From contig CAZZCS010000118.1 in assembly GCA_964652645.1 (NCBI GenBank), positions 1-6,589 on the forward strand: 6,589 nucleotides of DNA. The letters run 5' to 3'. The DNA is from CAZZCS01 sp964652645. Its GTDB lineage: Bacteria; Cloacimonadota; Cloacimonadia; Cloacimonadales; Cloacimonadaceae. The notes below the pieces were generated by a model. It saw nothing but the letters and a program-made list of their open reading frames with translations. It searched no databases and was not told the DNA's origin. This document shows positions 1 to 6,488 of the stretch, in pieces. A program made the translations under genes and the position numbers. Numbering within the stretch: the stretch's first letter is position 1; every line of letters begins with the position of its first letter.

Positions 1-26
1 AGCCAGTGTTACAAACCCACAACCCT

Positions 27-80
27 CTCAACTCTCTATACGTTCTCAACTCTCTATACGTTCTCAACTCTCTCATCCCC
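27..80. repeat. 18-bp tandem repeat, about 3 copies
   Basis: The unit ctcaactctctatacgtt occurs twice exactly, at 27-44 and 45-62. A third copy starts at 63, keeps the first 12 bases (ctcaactctctc) and then diverges. The repeat is pyrimidine-rich on the + strand and has no convincing coding sense: read through, it gives a low-complexity Leu-Asn-Ser-Leu-Tyr-Val periodicity. It directly precedes a second, unrelated short-period array, so the region looks like a slippage-prone intergenic patch. No function can be assigned. Confidence 0.85.
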
Positions 81-166
81 CAATCGCCAAATCGTCAAAT
101 CGTCAAAACCTCAAAACGCCAAATCGTCAAAACGTCAAAACCTCAAAACCTCAAAACCCCAAACCC
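81..166. repeat. 8-bp tandem repeat array (CAAAtCgT / CAAAaCcT type)
   Basis: Nine consecutive 8-bp units run from 88 to 159: caaatcgt (x2), caaaacct, caaaacgc, caaatcgt, caaaacgt, caaaacct (x2), caaaaccc. Seven-base variants flank the array at 81-87 and 160-166. Every unit begins CAAA and varies mainly at positions 5, 7 and 8. The + strand is almost devoid of G. Because 8 is not a multiple of 3, any frame read through it repeats every 8 residues (for example RQIVKTSK twice), which makes apparent ORFs here artefacts. From memory, similar arrays occur between genes in Bacteroidota-like genomes; I could not check this. There are no spacers, so it is not a CRISPR array. Confidence 0.85.
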
Positions 167-340
167 TAAATCCCCATACACAGAATCCACACCCAGCTTT
201 GTACCTGTGCCATGTAAGGATAGCACAAATCGGAATGGATTTTGCACAAAAGTATTGACAAATTCTCACTACTGAGTGATCCGGGTAGAATTAGTATTGT
301 GAGTTCCGAAAATGCTCCCCATACTATCTTTGAGGTGTTG
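167..340 (+). other. Non-coding leader before the sensor kinase
   Basis: This stretch between the tandem repeats and the kinase start has no gene I can support. It contains an isolated TTGACA at 255-260 and AT-rich TAGAAT (286-291) and TAGTAT (292-297) hexamers. The spacing of about 25 or more bases between them is too long for a standard -35/-10 pair. A short inverted repeat, TGTGC (206-210) with GCACA (223-227), is weak. The promoter of the kinase operon is probably here, but I cannot place it. A TTG at 242 opens the kinase frame and would add 33 residues if used. Confidence 0.45.
332..337 (+). promoter_or_regulatory. Ribosome binding site supporting the kinase ATG at 341
   Basis: GAGGTG at 332-337 places its GAGG core 5 bases before the ATG at 341. 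The frame stays open upstream to a TTG at 242, but no comparable purine-rich site precedes that TTG at good spacing. The extra 33 residues match no domain I recognise. This site therefore decides the start. Confidence 0.6.
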
Positions 341-3154
341 ATGAAAGATTTGAGTATCATATACGAAAGTTCCAGCTTGGGCTATGCCTATCACAAGATC
401 ATTTTGGATAAATACGGCGTCCCGTGTGACTATCAGTATCTAGGATTAAATACTGCCGCGGCCAAAATCATTGGTTTGCAAAAGGATCAGATCTGCAACA
501 AAACCCTGCTGGAGCTGATGCCAGACCAAAGTAAAGACCCCTTCAATTGGATCGAGTTCTATGGTAAAATTGCCCTGGAACAGGGTACAGCAGAATTTGA
601 GCAGTATTCTGTCGTCCTCGAAAAGTGGTTTCGAATCCACACATTTTCCACTGAAAAATACTATTTTCACACCATCTTTACTGATATCACTCCTCACATC
701 CAGGAAAAACTTGATCTGCAAAAACTAATCAATGCCTCCGAACGCTTTTTGAAGATGCAGGCAGATAGCATCGATTTTCAGTTCATCGTCAATACCGTTG
801 CCGAGCTGAGCGGTGCCAAGTATGCCGTGTTTCATACAAACAACCCCGATGGTGCCACTTACCGGGCCCGCAGCATATATGGATTTTCAGATAGGATCAA
901 GAAGGCCACCGAGTTATTGGGTTTTGACCTCATGGAAAAAGACTGGAAGTTCGATAAACAGCGTAACGAAGCCATTAAAGACAATCTGATCTCAGAGTTT
1001 GCCGATCTGGAGATGCTCAATCATGGCGTAATTCCTCCCCTTGTGATTCGCAGTATATGCAAAATTGCCGGGGTCGAGGGCTGTGCCGTTGTCCAATTGC
1101 TCCAGGACAAGGTGATGGTGGGAGATTTTGTCCTGTTCTTTGAGCCTGGCCAAAAGATGAAGAACAAGGATATCGTCGAGCTCTTTGTGCGTCAATTGGG
1201 GCTACTCTTCTCCCGAATCAAGATCGAAGAGCAGATTCAGAGGAGCGAGGAACGCTACCGCTTGATCACCGAAAACTCTTCCGATGTGATCTGGGTGTTC
1301 AATCTTTCCACTATGCAATACCTCTATAACAGCCCTTCAGTTTACGAACTCCGGGGAATTACTACAGAGGAGGCAAATGCCCAAAGGATGGAGGATACTC
1401 TCACCCCTGAATCATACAAAGTAGCCCAGAAAATGCTTGCTGAAGAGATGCCCAGATTCCTCCAGAATCCGGATTGGTCTCGTTCCTGGCTCCTTGAACT
1501 GGAGCAGACCCACAAAGATGGACATGCCCTGTGGACAGAGATGACGATCAAACCCAGATTCACTGCTGCCGGAGAAATTGAGCTGGTGGGCGTTACCCGC
1601 AGCATTGAAGAGAGGAAAAAGCTGGAGCTAGAGCTTCAAAAGCAGGCAGAAGACCAGCAAATCCTGCTGGACAACATTCCGACCCAGATCTGGTATCTGA
1701 CCGATCCCGAGACCTGTGGCGCCGTAAATAAAGCCTATGCCGATTTTAACGGATTTAGCAAAGACCAGATGGAGCATCGCAACCTCAAAGACGTCTATCC
1801 CGAAGAGGATGCCGCCAGATTTATCCAGAGCAACATCGAAGTCTTTGAAAATGGCAGCGCTCATAAGATCGAGCAGTGGGTCGTGGATCACAGGGGAGAT
1901 ATCCGGCTCCTGATCTTGAACTATACCCCAAAGTACGATCAAAACGGCAAGATCGAATACGTGGTCTGCTCTGCCGAGGACATTACAGAATTTCGCAAAG
2001 CCCAGCAAGAGCTACAGATAGCCAAAGAAAAAGCCGAGGAGAGCGATAGGCTCAAGACCGCCTTTCTGGCCTCCATGAATCATGAGCTGCGCACGCCCCT
2101 GAACCACATTATGGGCTTCAGTCAATTGATCACCAGCACCGATGACAGAGCTGAGATCATGGAATGTGCAAGTCATATCTACCGCAGTGGCGAAGCCCTC
2201 CTCAAGATGATCCAGGACATCTTCGATCTCGCTCTGGCAGAGCAATCAATCATGCAGCCCAGCCCCCAAACCATCAAGTGTTTCGACCATTTCTTTGAAA
2301 ACAAGGCCAATCTGGAAGATATTTTTGAATCTACTGGCAGGCAAAGTGAGGTGAAGCTAGTCTTTTCACCAGATCTGAAAGCTTTGAAAAAATCCGTCCA
2401 TATCGATGTGGGCAAGGTGAATCAGGTGCTGAACAACCTCTTTCGCAATGCGGTAAAATTTACCCACAAGGGCACCATCGAATTTGGCTTTGAGCTGCTG
2501 GCCAACGACAGAATACGATATTATGTAAAGGACACTGGCATCGGCATCGCACCCGATAAACAGGAGATCATCTTTGATTTCTTCCGCCAGGCAGACGACA
2601 GCAACACCCGCGTCTATGGCGGTGTGGGGATCGGCCTCGCTATCTCCAAGAAAGTTACAGAGGTGATGAAGGGGTGCCTATACCTCGAATCCGAAGTGGG
2701 AGTCGGCAGCACATTCTGCCTGGAGATTCCCTGCCTGGACCCCGAGACTGCGTCTGCAAATGCTGAGACATACAGCTATCCGGATTACTCCGACAAGACC
2801 ATTTTATTGGTGGATGACGACAAGACCAGCATGGCCGTAAGCCGCCACCTGATCGAGAAAACCGGAGCGACAATCCTGGAAGCTCACGAGGGTAGAGAAG
2901 CTTTGAACCTGGTGGATAGTCATGCTGAAATTGATCTGATCCTGATGGACCTGATGATGCCCGGTCTCGATGGCTATGAAGCATCCCAGATGATCAAGAG
3001 TAAACGCCCCGGCCTCGCCATCTTCGCTGTGAGCGCTCATATCAAAGCAAATCCGGATGATAAAGAGCGCTATAACAAGTTCGATGCCTTGATCTCAAAA
3101 CCCATCAGCAGGGATATCCTCTTTCTGGAAATAGCCAAGTTTCTCCGTTCCTAG
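341..3154 (+). CDS. Soluble hybrid sensor histidine kinase (PAS-GAF-PAS-PAS-HisKA-HATPase-REC)
   Basis: This predicted 937-residue cytoplasmic two-component hybrid kinase should autophosphorylate on His and pass the phosphate to its own receiver. Approximate layout: PAS 3-117, GAF-like 132-297, PAS 302-425 and 437-555, a short coiled coil, then HisKA with the H-box around His581 (MNHELRTPLN). The ATPase domain has an N-box Asn703 (NAVKFT), G1 box DTGIGIA at 731-737 and G2 box GGVGIGLAIS at 760-769. The C-terminal receiver (818-935) has the acidic pocket VDDD, phospho-acceptor Asp870 in LMDLMMPG, Ser898 and Lys920. All catalytic residues are present, so it should be active. There is no signal peptide or hydrophobic membrane segment, so the signal is probably intracellular or diffusible; the ligand is unknown. 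No DNA-binding output domain or separate response regulator lies nearby. The start at 341 is chosen on its ribosome binding site; a TTG at 242 is the alternative. The TAG stop abuts the next gene's ATG, implying co-expression. Confidence 0.9.
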   Translation: MKDLSIIYESSSLGYAYHKIILDKYGVPCDYQYLGLNTAAAKIIGLQKDQICNKTLLELMPDQSKDPFNWIEFYGKIALEQGTAEFEQYSVVLEKWFRIHTFSTEKYYFHTIFTDITPHIQEKLDLQKLINASERFLKMQADSIDFQFIVNTVAELSGAKYAVFHTNNPDGATYRARSIYGFSDRIKKATELLGFDLMEKDWKFDKQRNEAIKDNLISEFADLEMLNHGVIPPLVIRSICKIAGVEGCAVVQLLQDKVMVGDFVLFFEPGQKMKNKDIVELFVRQLGLLFSRIKIEEQIQRSEERYRLITENSSDVIWVFNLSTMQYLYNSPSVYELRGITTEEANAQRMEDTLTPESYKVAQKMLAEEMPRFLQNPDWSRSWLLELEQTHKDGHALWTEMTIKPRFTAAGEIELVGVTRSIEERKKLELELQKQAEDQQILLDNIPTQIWYLTDPETCGAVNKAYADFNGFSKDQMEHRNLKDVYPEEDAARFIQSNIEVFENGSAHKIEQWVVDHRGDIRLLILNYTPKYDQNGKIEYVVCSAEDITEFRKAQQELQIAKEKAEESDRLKTAFLASMNHELRTPLNHIMGFSQLITSTDDRAEIMECASHIYRSGEALLKMIQDIFDLALAEQSIMQPSPQTIKCFDHFFENKANLEDIFESTGRQSEVKLVFSPDLKALKKSVHIDVGKVNQVLNNLFRNAVKFTHKGTIEFGFELLANDRIRYYVKDTGIGIAPDKQEIIFDFFRQADDSNTRVYGGVGIGLAISKKVTEVMKGCLYLESEVGVGSTFCLEIPCLDPETASANAETYSYPDYSDKTILLVDDDKTSMAVSRHLIEKTGATILEAHEGREALNLVDSHAEIDLILMDLMMPGLDGYEASQMIKSKRPGLAIFAVSAHIKANPDDKERYNKFDALISKPISRDILFLEIAKFLRS

Positions 3155-4093
3155 ATGCTGATCGATCATACTGTAGCTCCCAATATTGTGCTTTTTAGCT
3201 CCGAAGCGGCGCGGGTAAACGCTGCGCTGATCGAGCTGGAGAGCCATTATATCCTCGTGGATACCATGCTCCGCCCCATGGACAGCACCCAAATCAAAGA
3301 CTATCTGAGTGCCAGAGGCATCAATTTGAGCTATATCATTAATACACACTGGCACAGCGACCACTGCTTTGGCAATCGCATCCTCCAGACTCCAGATTCC
3401 ATAGTGCTGGCCCACAAGCTGCATGCCGATACTCTGCAAAGAGAACGGAATATGTTTAAGCCCGGGCATAGCTATGAAGGGGAAAAAGCTTTGATAGCCC
3501 CGCCAGACTTGCTCGTAGATACTGCTCTATACTGGGATCATGGAGCTTTCGTATCTGCAGATGAACTCTCTGGCAGCAGCCCTCTGCACGTTTATCACGC
3601 TCCAGGCCATTCCTATGACATGCTCAATATCTATATGCCGGAGCAGGGCATAGTGCTGACTGGGGATAACGTCCTCTCAAATAAAGGAGATAGCATAGCT
3701 CTTCCCTACTTTTACTGGGGAGATTGCCGCCTGCTGATCCAGAGCTTGAAACAGCTCCATGCGCTCCAACCAAAGAGAATCATTCCCGGCCACGGATTGC
3801 CAGTAACCCTGGACAAAGTGGCTAATGATCTCCGCTATCTGGAAGACCTGCTGGCAGCAGCAGAGGAGCTCTTAAAAACGGCTGAAGAAGCAGATATAGA
3901 CGCTTTACAGCAGATGCTGCTGAGTGTTTTGGATGCTCACGACCTGTATCCCGCCGATAAAGCCCTGCCCCTCTGGGTACCCGCTGTTCACGAGCTAAAC
4001 CTTAAACGATTGTGTATCAATCACAATCAATTGCCCAAAGCAGAGATTTTTCTTGACACAAACACCACATCCAGATTTGTAAGTCCTTTATAG
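3155..4093 (+). CDS. Metallo-beta-lactamase-fold metal-dependent hydrolase
   Basis: This 312-residue protein of the metallo-beta-lactamase superfamily is predicted to be a soluble binuclear-metal hydrolase. The full ligand set is visible: HWHSDH with His65, His67, Asp69 and His70; His152 in APGHSYD; Asp171 in LTGDN; and His213 in PGHG. The core domain spans about residues 8-215. The remaining 100 residues are helical (AAAEELLKTAEEAD region) and may form a lid or dimer interface, as in several subfamilies. No signal peptide is seen, so a secreted antibiotic-degrading lactamase is unlikely. A glyoxalase II-like, lactonase-like or other ester/thioester hydrolase is possible, but the substrate cannot be read from the sequence. 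Its ATG follows the kinase stop with no gap (TAGATG) and without an obvious strong ribosome binding site. This suggests translational coupling to the kinase and a role in the same signalling process, which is inference. Confidence 0.9.
   Translation: MLIDHTVAPNIVLFSSEAARVNAALIELESHYILVDTMLRPMDSTQIKDYLSARGINLSYIINTHWHSDHCFGNRILQTPDSIVLAHKLHADTLQRERNMFKPGHSYEGEKALIAPPDLLVDTALYWDHGAFVSADELSGSSPLHVYHAPGHSYDMLNIYMPEQGIVLTGDNVLSNKGDSIALPYFYWGDCRLLIQSLKQLHALQPKRIIPGHGLPVTLDKVANDLRYLEDLLAAAEELLKTAEEADIDALQQMLLSVLDAHDLYPADKALPLWVPAVHELNLKRLCINHNQLPKAEIFLDTNTTSRFVSPL
4053..4079 (+). promoter_or_regulatory. Candidate promoter of the HU operon inside the end of the hydrolase gene
   Basis: TTGACA at 4053-4058 is a perfect -35-like hexamer. 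Seventeen bases on lies TTTGTA (4076-4081), a poor sigma70 -10. Alternatively, CAgaTTTG at 4072-4079 differs at one position from TAnnTTTG, the -7 element known from Bacteroidota, with the upstream TTG at a plausible distance. Either reading starts transcription near 4086-4090, about 60 nt before the HU start codon. No terminator separates the hydrolase gene from HU, so a dedicated promoter would explain separate expression. This is a suggestion only. Confidence 0.35.
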
Positions 4094-4136
4094 ATTTAAA
4101 CATGTGTGTTTTACACAAAGAGATAGATAAATAAAT

Positions 4137-4142
4137 AAGGAG
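4137..4142 (+). promoter_or_regulatory. Strong ribosome binding site for the HU-family gene
   Basis: AAGGAG at 4137-4142 lies 7 bases before the ATG at 4150, inside an A/T-rich unstructured leader (gatagataaataaataagg). Together they predict efficient translation, as expected for an abundant nucleoid protein. Confidence 0.8.
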
Positions 4143-4149
4143 TTGTATC

Positions 4150-4437
4150 ATGACAAAAGCTGATCTGGTAAAAAACATTTCAGAAAACACCGGTATCATC
4201 CGCAAAGACGTAGCCGTAGTCGTTGATTCACTATTACAGTCTGTAAAAGACAGCCTGGCAGCAGGAAACCACATCGAGATTCGTGGATTCGGAACCTTCA
4301 AACTCAAAACTCGTAAAGCCCGTGTTGGTCGCAACCCAAAGACCGATCAATCCGTAGCAGTACCAGAAAGAACAGTTCCCACATTCAAGTTTTCACGCGA
4401 ATTCAAGATGGCAGTCGTTGACCTGATGACAAAGTAA
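4150..4437 (+). CDS. HU/IHF-family nucleoid DNA-binding protein
   Basis: This 95-residue protein has the typical length and whole-chain pattern of the HU/IHF family. These small dimeric proteins bend DNA and compact or organise the nucleoid. An N-terminal helical dimerisation part (TKADLVKNISENTG...) is followed by the signature GFGTF (46-50). The DNA-embracing beta arm carries the Arg61-Asn62-Pro63 tip, whose proline intercalates into the minor groove in this family. The C-terminal part VPTFKFSREFK also fits. HU (hup) and IHF subunits cannot be separated safely here, so no symbol is given; HU is favoured because a single gene stands alone. It is preceded by a strong ribosome binding site and followed 16 bases later by a tiny basic-peptide gene. 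The two probably share one mRNA ending at the hairpin at 4566-4596. Confidence 0.95.
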   Translation: MTKADLVKNISENTGIIRKDVAVVVDSLLQSVKDSLAAGNHIEIRGFGTFKLKTRKARVGRNPKTDQSVAVPERTVPTFKFSREFKMAVVDLMTK

Positions 4438-4453
4438 GCGTGAGGTAGAAAAA

Positions 4454-4543
4454 ATGCCTTGTGGAAAAAAGAAGAAAAGACACAAAATCGCTACGCATAA
4501 GAGAAAGAAAAGACTTCGCAAGAATCGTCATAAAAAGAAATAA
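4454..4543 (+). CDS. COX24/AURKAIP1 (mS38/bS22-like) small basic ribosome-associated peptide
   Basis: This 29-residue gene starts ATG at 4454 and ends TAA at 4541-4543. A GTGAGG ribosome binding site (4440-4445) lies 8 bases upstream. The peptide begins MPCGKKKKRHK and ends ATHKRKKRLRKNRHKKK. About two thirds of its residues are Lys, Arg or His, and there is no Asp or Glu. From memory it closely matches the MPxGKK...THKRKKRxRKNRHKKK peptides of Bacteroidota, assigned to the COX24/AURKAIP1 C-terminal domain. Relatives of that domain are mitochondrial small-subunit protein mS38 and mycobacterial bS22. The likely role is binding rRNA on the small ribosomal subunit. It follows HU closely and precedes a terminator, so it is probably the second gene of an HU operon. 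Its size makes it easy for gene callers to miss. The lone Cys3 is where I recall Ser in relatives. Confidence 0.85.
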   Translation: MPCGKKKKRHKIATHKRKKRLRKNRHKKK

Positions 4544-4552
4544 ATCTTGTTA

Positions 4553-4604
4553 GTGATTTGATCACAGAAATAGCCGTCACATCGACGGCTATTTCTTTGT
4601 CTAA
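4553..4604 (+). terminator. Tandem hairpin, probable terminator of the HU/small-peptide operon
   Basis: A perfect 13-bp stem, AGAAATAGCCGTC (4566-4578) with GACGGCTATTTCT (4584-4596), closes on a 5-base loop. It is followed by a moderately T-rich tract (TTTGTCTAATTTGTTTTT). A smaller 5-bp hairpin, GTGAT (4553-4557) with ATCAC (4561-4565), abuts its base with no gap. The position 10 to 20 bases after the small-peptide stop and the strong stem fit rho-independent termination. The interrupted T-tract makes efficiency uncertain. Confidence 0.8.
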
Positions 4605-4736
4605 TTTGTTTTTAGTGGTGTTGCCCGCCAGGCAAAAGTTCAGAGCTGATCTCAAAAACAGATCTCATTCTGAGCCTTACATCCGGCTCCTGCACTTTCG
4701 CCTGCAAAACTTTGTATCTCAACAAGAGGAGTCGTT
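4605..4736 (+). other. Leader and probable promoter region of the [FeFe] hydrogenase gene
   Basis: These 132 non-coding bases follow the upstream terminator and must hold the hydrogenase promoter if the terminator works. Visible elements are a small hairpin TTGCC (4621-4625) / GGCAA (4631-4635), a direct repeat GATCTCA at 4648-4654 and 4661-4667, and an overlapping inverted repeat GATCT (4648-4652) / AGATC (4660-4664). These could be an operator or a leader structure, but none matches a regulator site I know. No clear -35/-10 pair can be placed. A reading frame spans this region but begins inside the terminator and has no ribosome binding site. Confidence 0.4.
4725..4731 (+). promoter_or_regulatory. 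Ribosome binding site of the hydrogenase gene
   Basis: AGAGGAG at 4725-4731 lies 5 bases before the ATG at 4737. It fixes the start, which also gives an N-terminus in register with the ferredoxin domain of CpI-type enzymes. Confidence 0.8.
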
Positions 4737-6482
4737 ATGATTACTGTACTCATCAACGGTAAGGAAGTACAGGTCGCCAAGGACACGAAAGTGCTCCACG
4801 CCTGTGAAAAAGCCGGATATCCGGTACCCCACCTGTGCTATCATGAAGATTTACCTGCCTTTGGAAATTGCGGTGTATGCATCGTGGAAATCAACGGCAG
4901 AGTTCTACGGGCTTGCTCCACCCCCTGCGAAGCGGGAATGATGATCGTGACCAGGAGCAAGAAACTGCTCGACCTCCGGCGCGAGGCCCTGGAGATAATC
5001 CTTTCCAACCACCCCAATAACTGCCCGGAATGCATCAAGAACGGACGCTGCGAACTCCAGGCCCTGGCTCAGGAGCTTGCCATCAGGCATCTCAACCTCC
5101 GTAAAGTTCGCAAAAAATACAAGGGCCGGGATGAATCCTCCCTCTCTATCACATTGGATCCTTCCTATTGCATTCAGTGCGGACACTGCACCTATGTCTG
5201 CAACGAAATTCAGGATGTGCATGCCCTGGAGAATAGCGAGCGCGGATTCAACACTTATGTAGGCCCCACCTTCAACCGCCCCCTGGAAGAATCCGAATGC
5301 GTCAAATGCGGCCAGTGCTCGGCCTACTGCCCTGTGGCAGCTATCTACGAAACCGACGATTCAGATCCTGTAATCAAAGCTTTGAACGATCCGGACCTGG
5401 TGCTGGTAGCCCAGGAAGCACCCGCAGTACGCGTGGCCTTGGGAGAAGAATTTGGCTATAAACCGGGGACAAACGTAGTGGGAAAGATGTACACAGCCCT
5501 GCGAGAGCTGGGATTTCAATATGTCTTCGACACAAATTTCGGAGCAGATCTTACCATCATGGAAGAGGCCAGCGAATTTGTCCATATCTTCAAAAATCAC
5601 CCGGATGAGTTCCCGCTGATTACCACCTGCTGCCCTTCCTGGGTAGATTATCTGGAAAAGTTTTACAGCGATATGATCCCCTATTTCTCCAGCTCCAAAT
5701 CTCCCCATCAGATGGTGGGTACCATGACCAAGACCTATTGGGCCGAGAAGATGAACATCGATCCCGACAAGATCTTCCTGGTCTCTGTAATGCCATGTAC
5801 GGCAAAGAAATATGAGATCGTGCGCATGGATGATATGTACGCATCCGGCCATAAAGACGTGGATCTCACGATCACCACCCGGGAGCTGGCGCGCATGCTC
5901 AAAACTGCCGGGATAGACCTGGCCAAATTGCCTGATGGCGTTGCCGACAATCCCCTGGGCGAATACAGCGGTGCCGGCACTATCTTTGGGGCCACCGGTG
6001 GCGTGATGGAAGCAGCGCTCAGGACTGCCTACCACCTGATCACAGGGGAAGAGCTACCAAATCCCAAGATCGATTTCCTGCGCGGGTATCAAGGCATCAA
6101 ACGCGGTACAATCGAGATCCAGGGTCACGAGATCAGAATTGCAGTGGCCTCCGGACTGGGTAATGTGGCCAAAGTGATGAACGAAATCCGCGCTGCCAAA
6201 GCCAAAGGCGCAGAGCCTCCCTATCACTTTATCGAAGTAATGGCCTGTCGTGGTGGTTGCGTCGGCGGTGGTGGTCAACCCTACCGCAGCACCAATAGAG
6301 TTCGCCTGGCCAGAGCCAAGGGCCTCTACAAAGAAGATGAAGGCATGCAACATCGCGAGTCTCACAATAATCCATCCATCCAAAAACTCTACAAGGAATA
6401 TCTGGGAAAACCGAATTCCGAGAAGGCAAAGAAGCTGCTGCATACGAGCTATAAAGCCAGGCCCCTCAGCCTGAAGAAATAA
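4737..6482 (+). CDS. hydA: [FeFe] hydrogenase, catalytic subunit (group A, CpI-like modular form)
   Basis: This 581-residue enzyme reversibly reduces protons to H2 and should act in the cytoplasm, as no signal peptide is seen. The N-terminal [2Fe-2S] ferredoxin domain uses Cys34, 45, 48 and 60. The His-ligated [4Fe-4S] site uses His92, Cys96, Cys99 and Cys105. Two further [4Fe-4S] clusters use Cys145/148/151/155 (CIQCGHCTYVC) and Cys188/191/194/198 (CVKCGQCSAYC). H-cluster motifs are L1 TTCCPSW (ligand Cys299, proton-relay Cys298), L2 MPCTAKKYE (Cys354) and L3 ending CRGGCVGGGGQP (Cys504, Cys508). The small-subunit-type C-terminal domain is fused. The architecture and length match Clostridium CpI (about 574 residues). 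The extra C-terminal [2Fe-2S] domain of Thermotoga-type HydA is absent. No NADH-oxidising HydB/HydC partners or HydEFG maturases are in the window, and terminators on both sides imply a monocistron. The electron partner (ferredoxin or a remotely encoded NADH module) is therefore undetermined. Confidence 0.97.
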   Translation: MITVLINGKEVQVAKDTKVLHACEKAGYPVPHLCYHEDLPAFGNCGVCIVEINGRVLRACSTPCEAGMMIVTRSKKLLDLRREALEIILSNHPNNCPECIKNGRCELQALAQELAIRHLNLRKVRKKYKGRDESSLSITLDPSYCIQCGHCTYVCNEIQDVHALENSERGFNTYVGPTFNRPLEESECVKCGQCSAYCPVAAIYETDDSDPVIKALNDPDLVLVAQEAPAVRVALGEEFGYKPGTNVVGKMYTALRELGFQYVFDTNFGADLTIMEEASEFVHIFKNHPDEFPLITTCCPSWVDYLEKFYSDMIPYFSSSKSPHQMVGTMTKTYWAEKMNIDPDKIFLVSVMPCTAKKYEIVRMDDMYASGHKDVDLTITTRELARMLKTAGIDLAKLPDGVADNPLGEYSGAGTIFGATGGVMEAALRTAYHLITGEELPNPKIDFLRGYQGIKRGTIEIQGHEIRIAVASGLGNVAKVMNEIRAAKAKGAEPPYHFIEVMACRGGCVGGGGQPYRSTNRVRLARAKGLYKEDEGMQHRESHNNPSIQKLYKEYLGKPNSEKAKKLLHTSYKARPLSLKK

Positions 6483-6488
6483 TCATCT

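Noticed and set aside
81..166. CRISPR-like repeat array
   Set aside because: The 8-bp units are contiguous with no unique spacers and no cas genes nearby.
232..245. Sigma-54 promoter (GG-N10-GC with TTGCA)
   Set aside because: Only the invariant dinucleotides and TTGCA match and the CAC part of the -24 element is absent. No activator site is evident and chance occurrence is likely.
255..260. TTGACA as -35 element of the kinase promoter
   Set aside because: At 17 bases the next hexamer is GATCCG, which is not a -10. The nearest AT-rich hexamers are 25 or more bases away.
6..275. 89-codon + strand reading frame at the window start
   Set aside because: It is a translation of the two tandem-repeat arrays (LNSLYV and VKTSK periodicities). 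It has no ribosome binding site and no domain, and is an artefact of low complexity.
1628..2008. 126-codon antisense reading frame within the kinase gene
   Set aside because: It is a shadow of the third PAS domain coding region, without a ribosome binding site or recognisable domain.
4105..4117. TGTGT/ACACA hairpin as terminator of the kinase-hydrolase operon
   Set aside because: The 5-bp stem is weak with a 3-base loop and is followed by A/G-rich sequence rather than a T-tract.
4558..4740. 60-codon + strand reading frame before the hydrogenase
   Set aside because: It starts inside the terminator hairpin and has no ribosome binding site. It covers the hydrogenase leader and overlaps the hydrogenase start by four bases.
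5361..6035. 224-codon antisense reading frame within the hydrogenase gene
   Set aside because: It lies wholly opposite conserved H-cluster coding sequence. The length is explained by codon bias of the real gene, and the protein resembles nothing I know.
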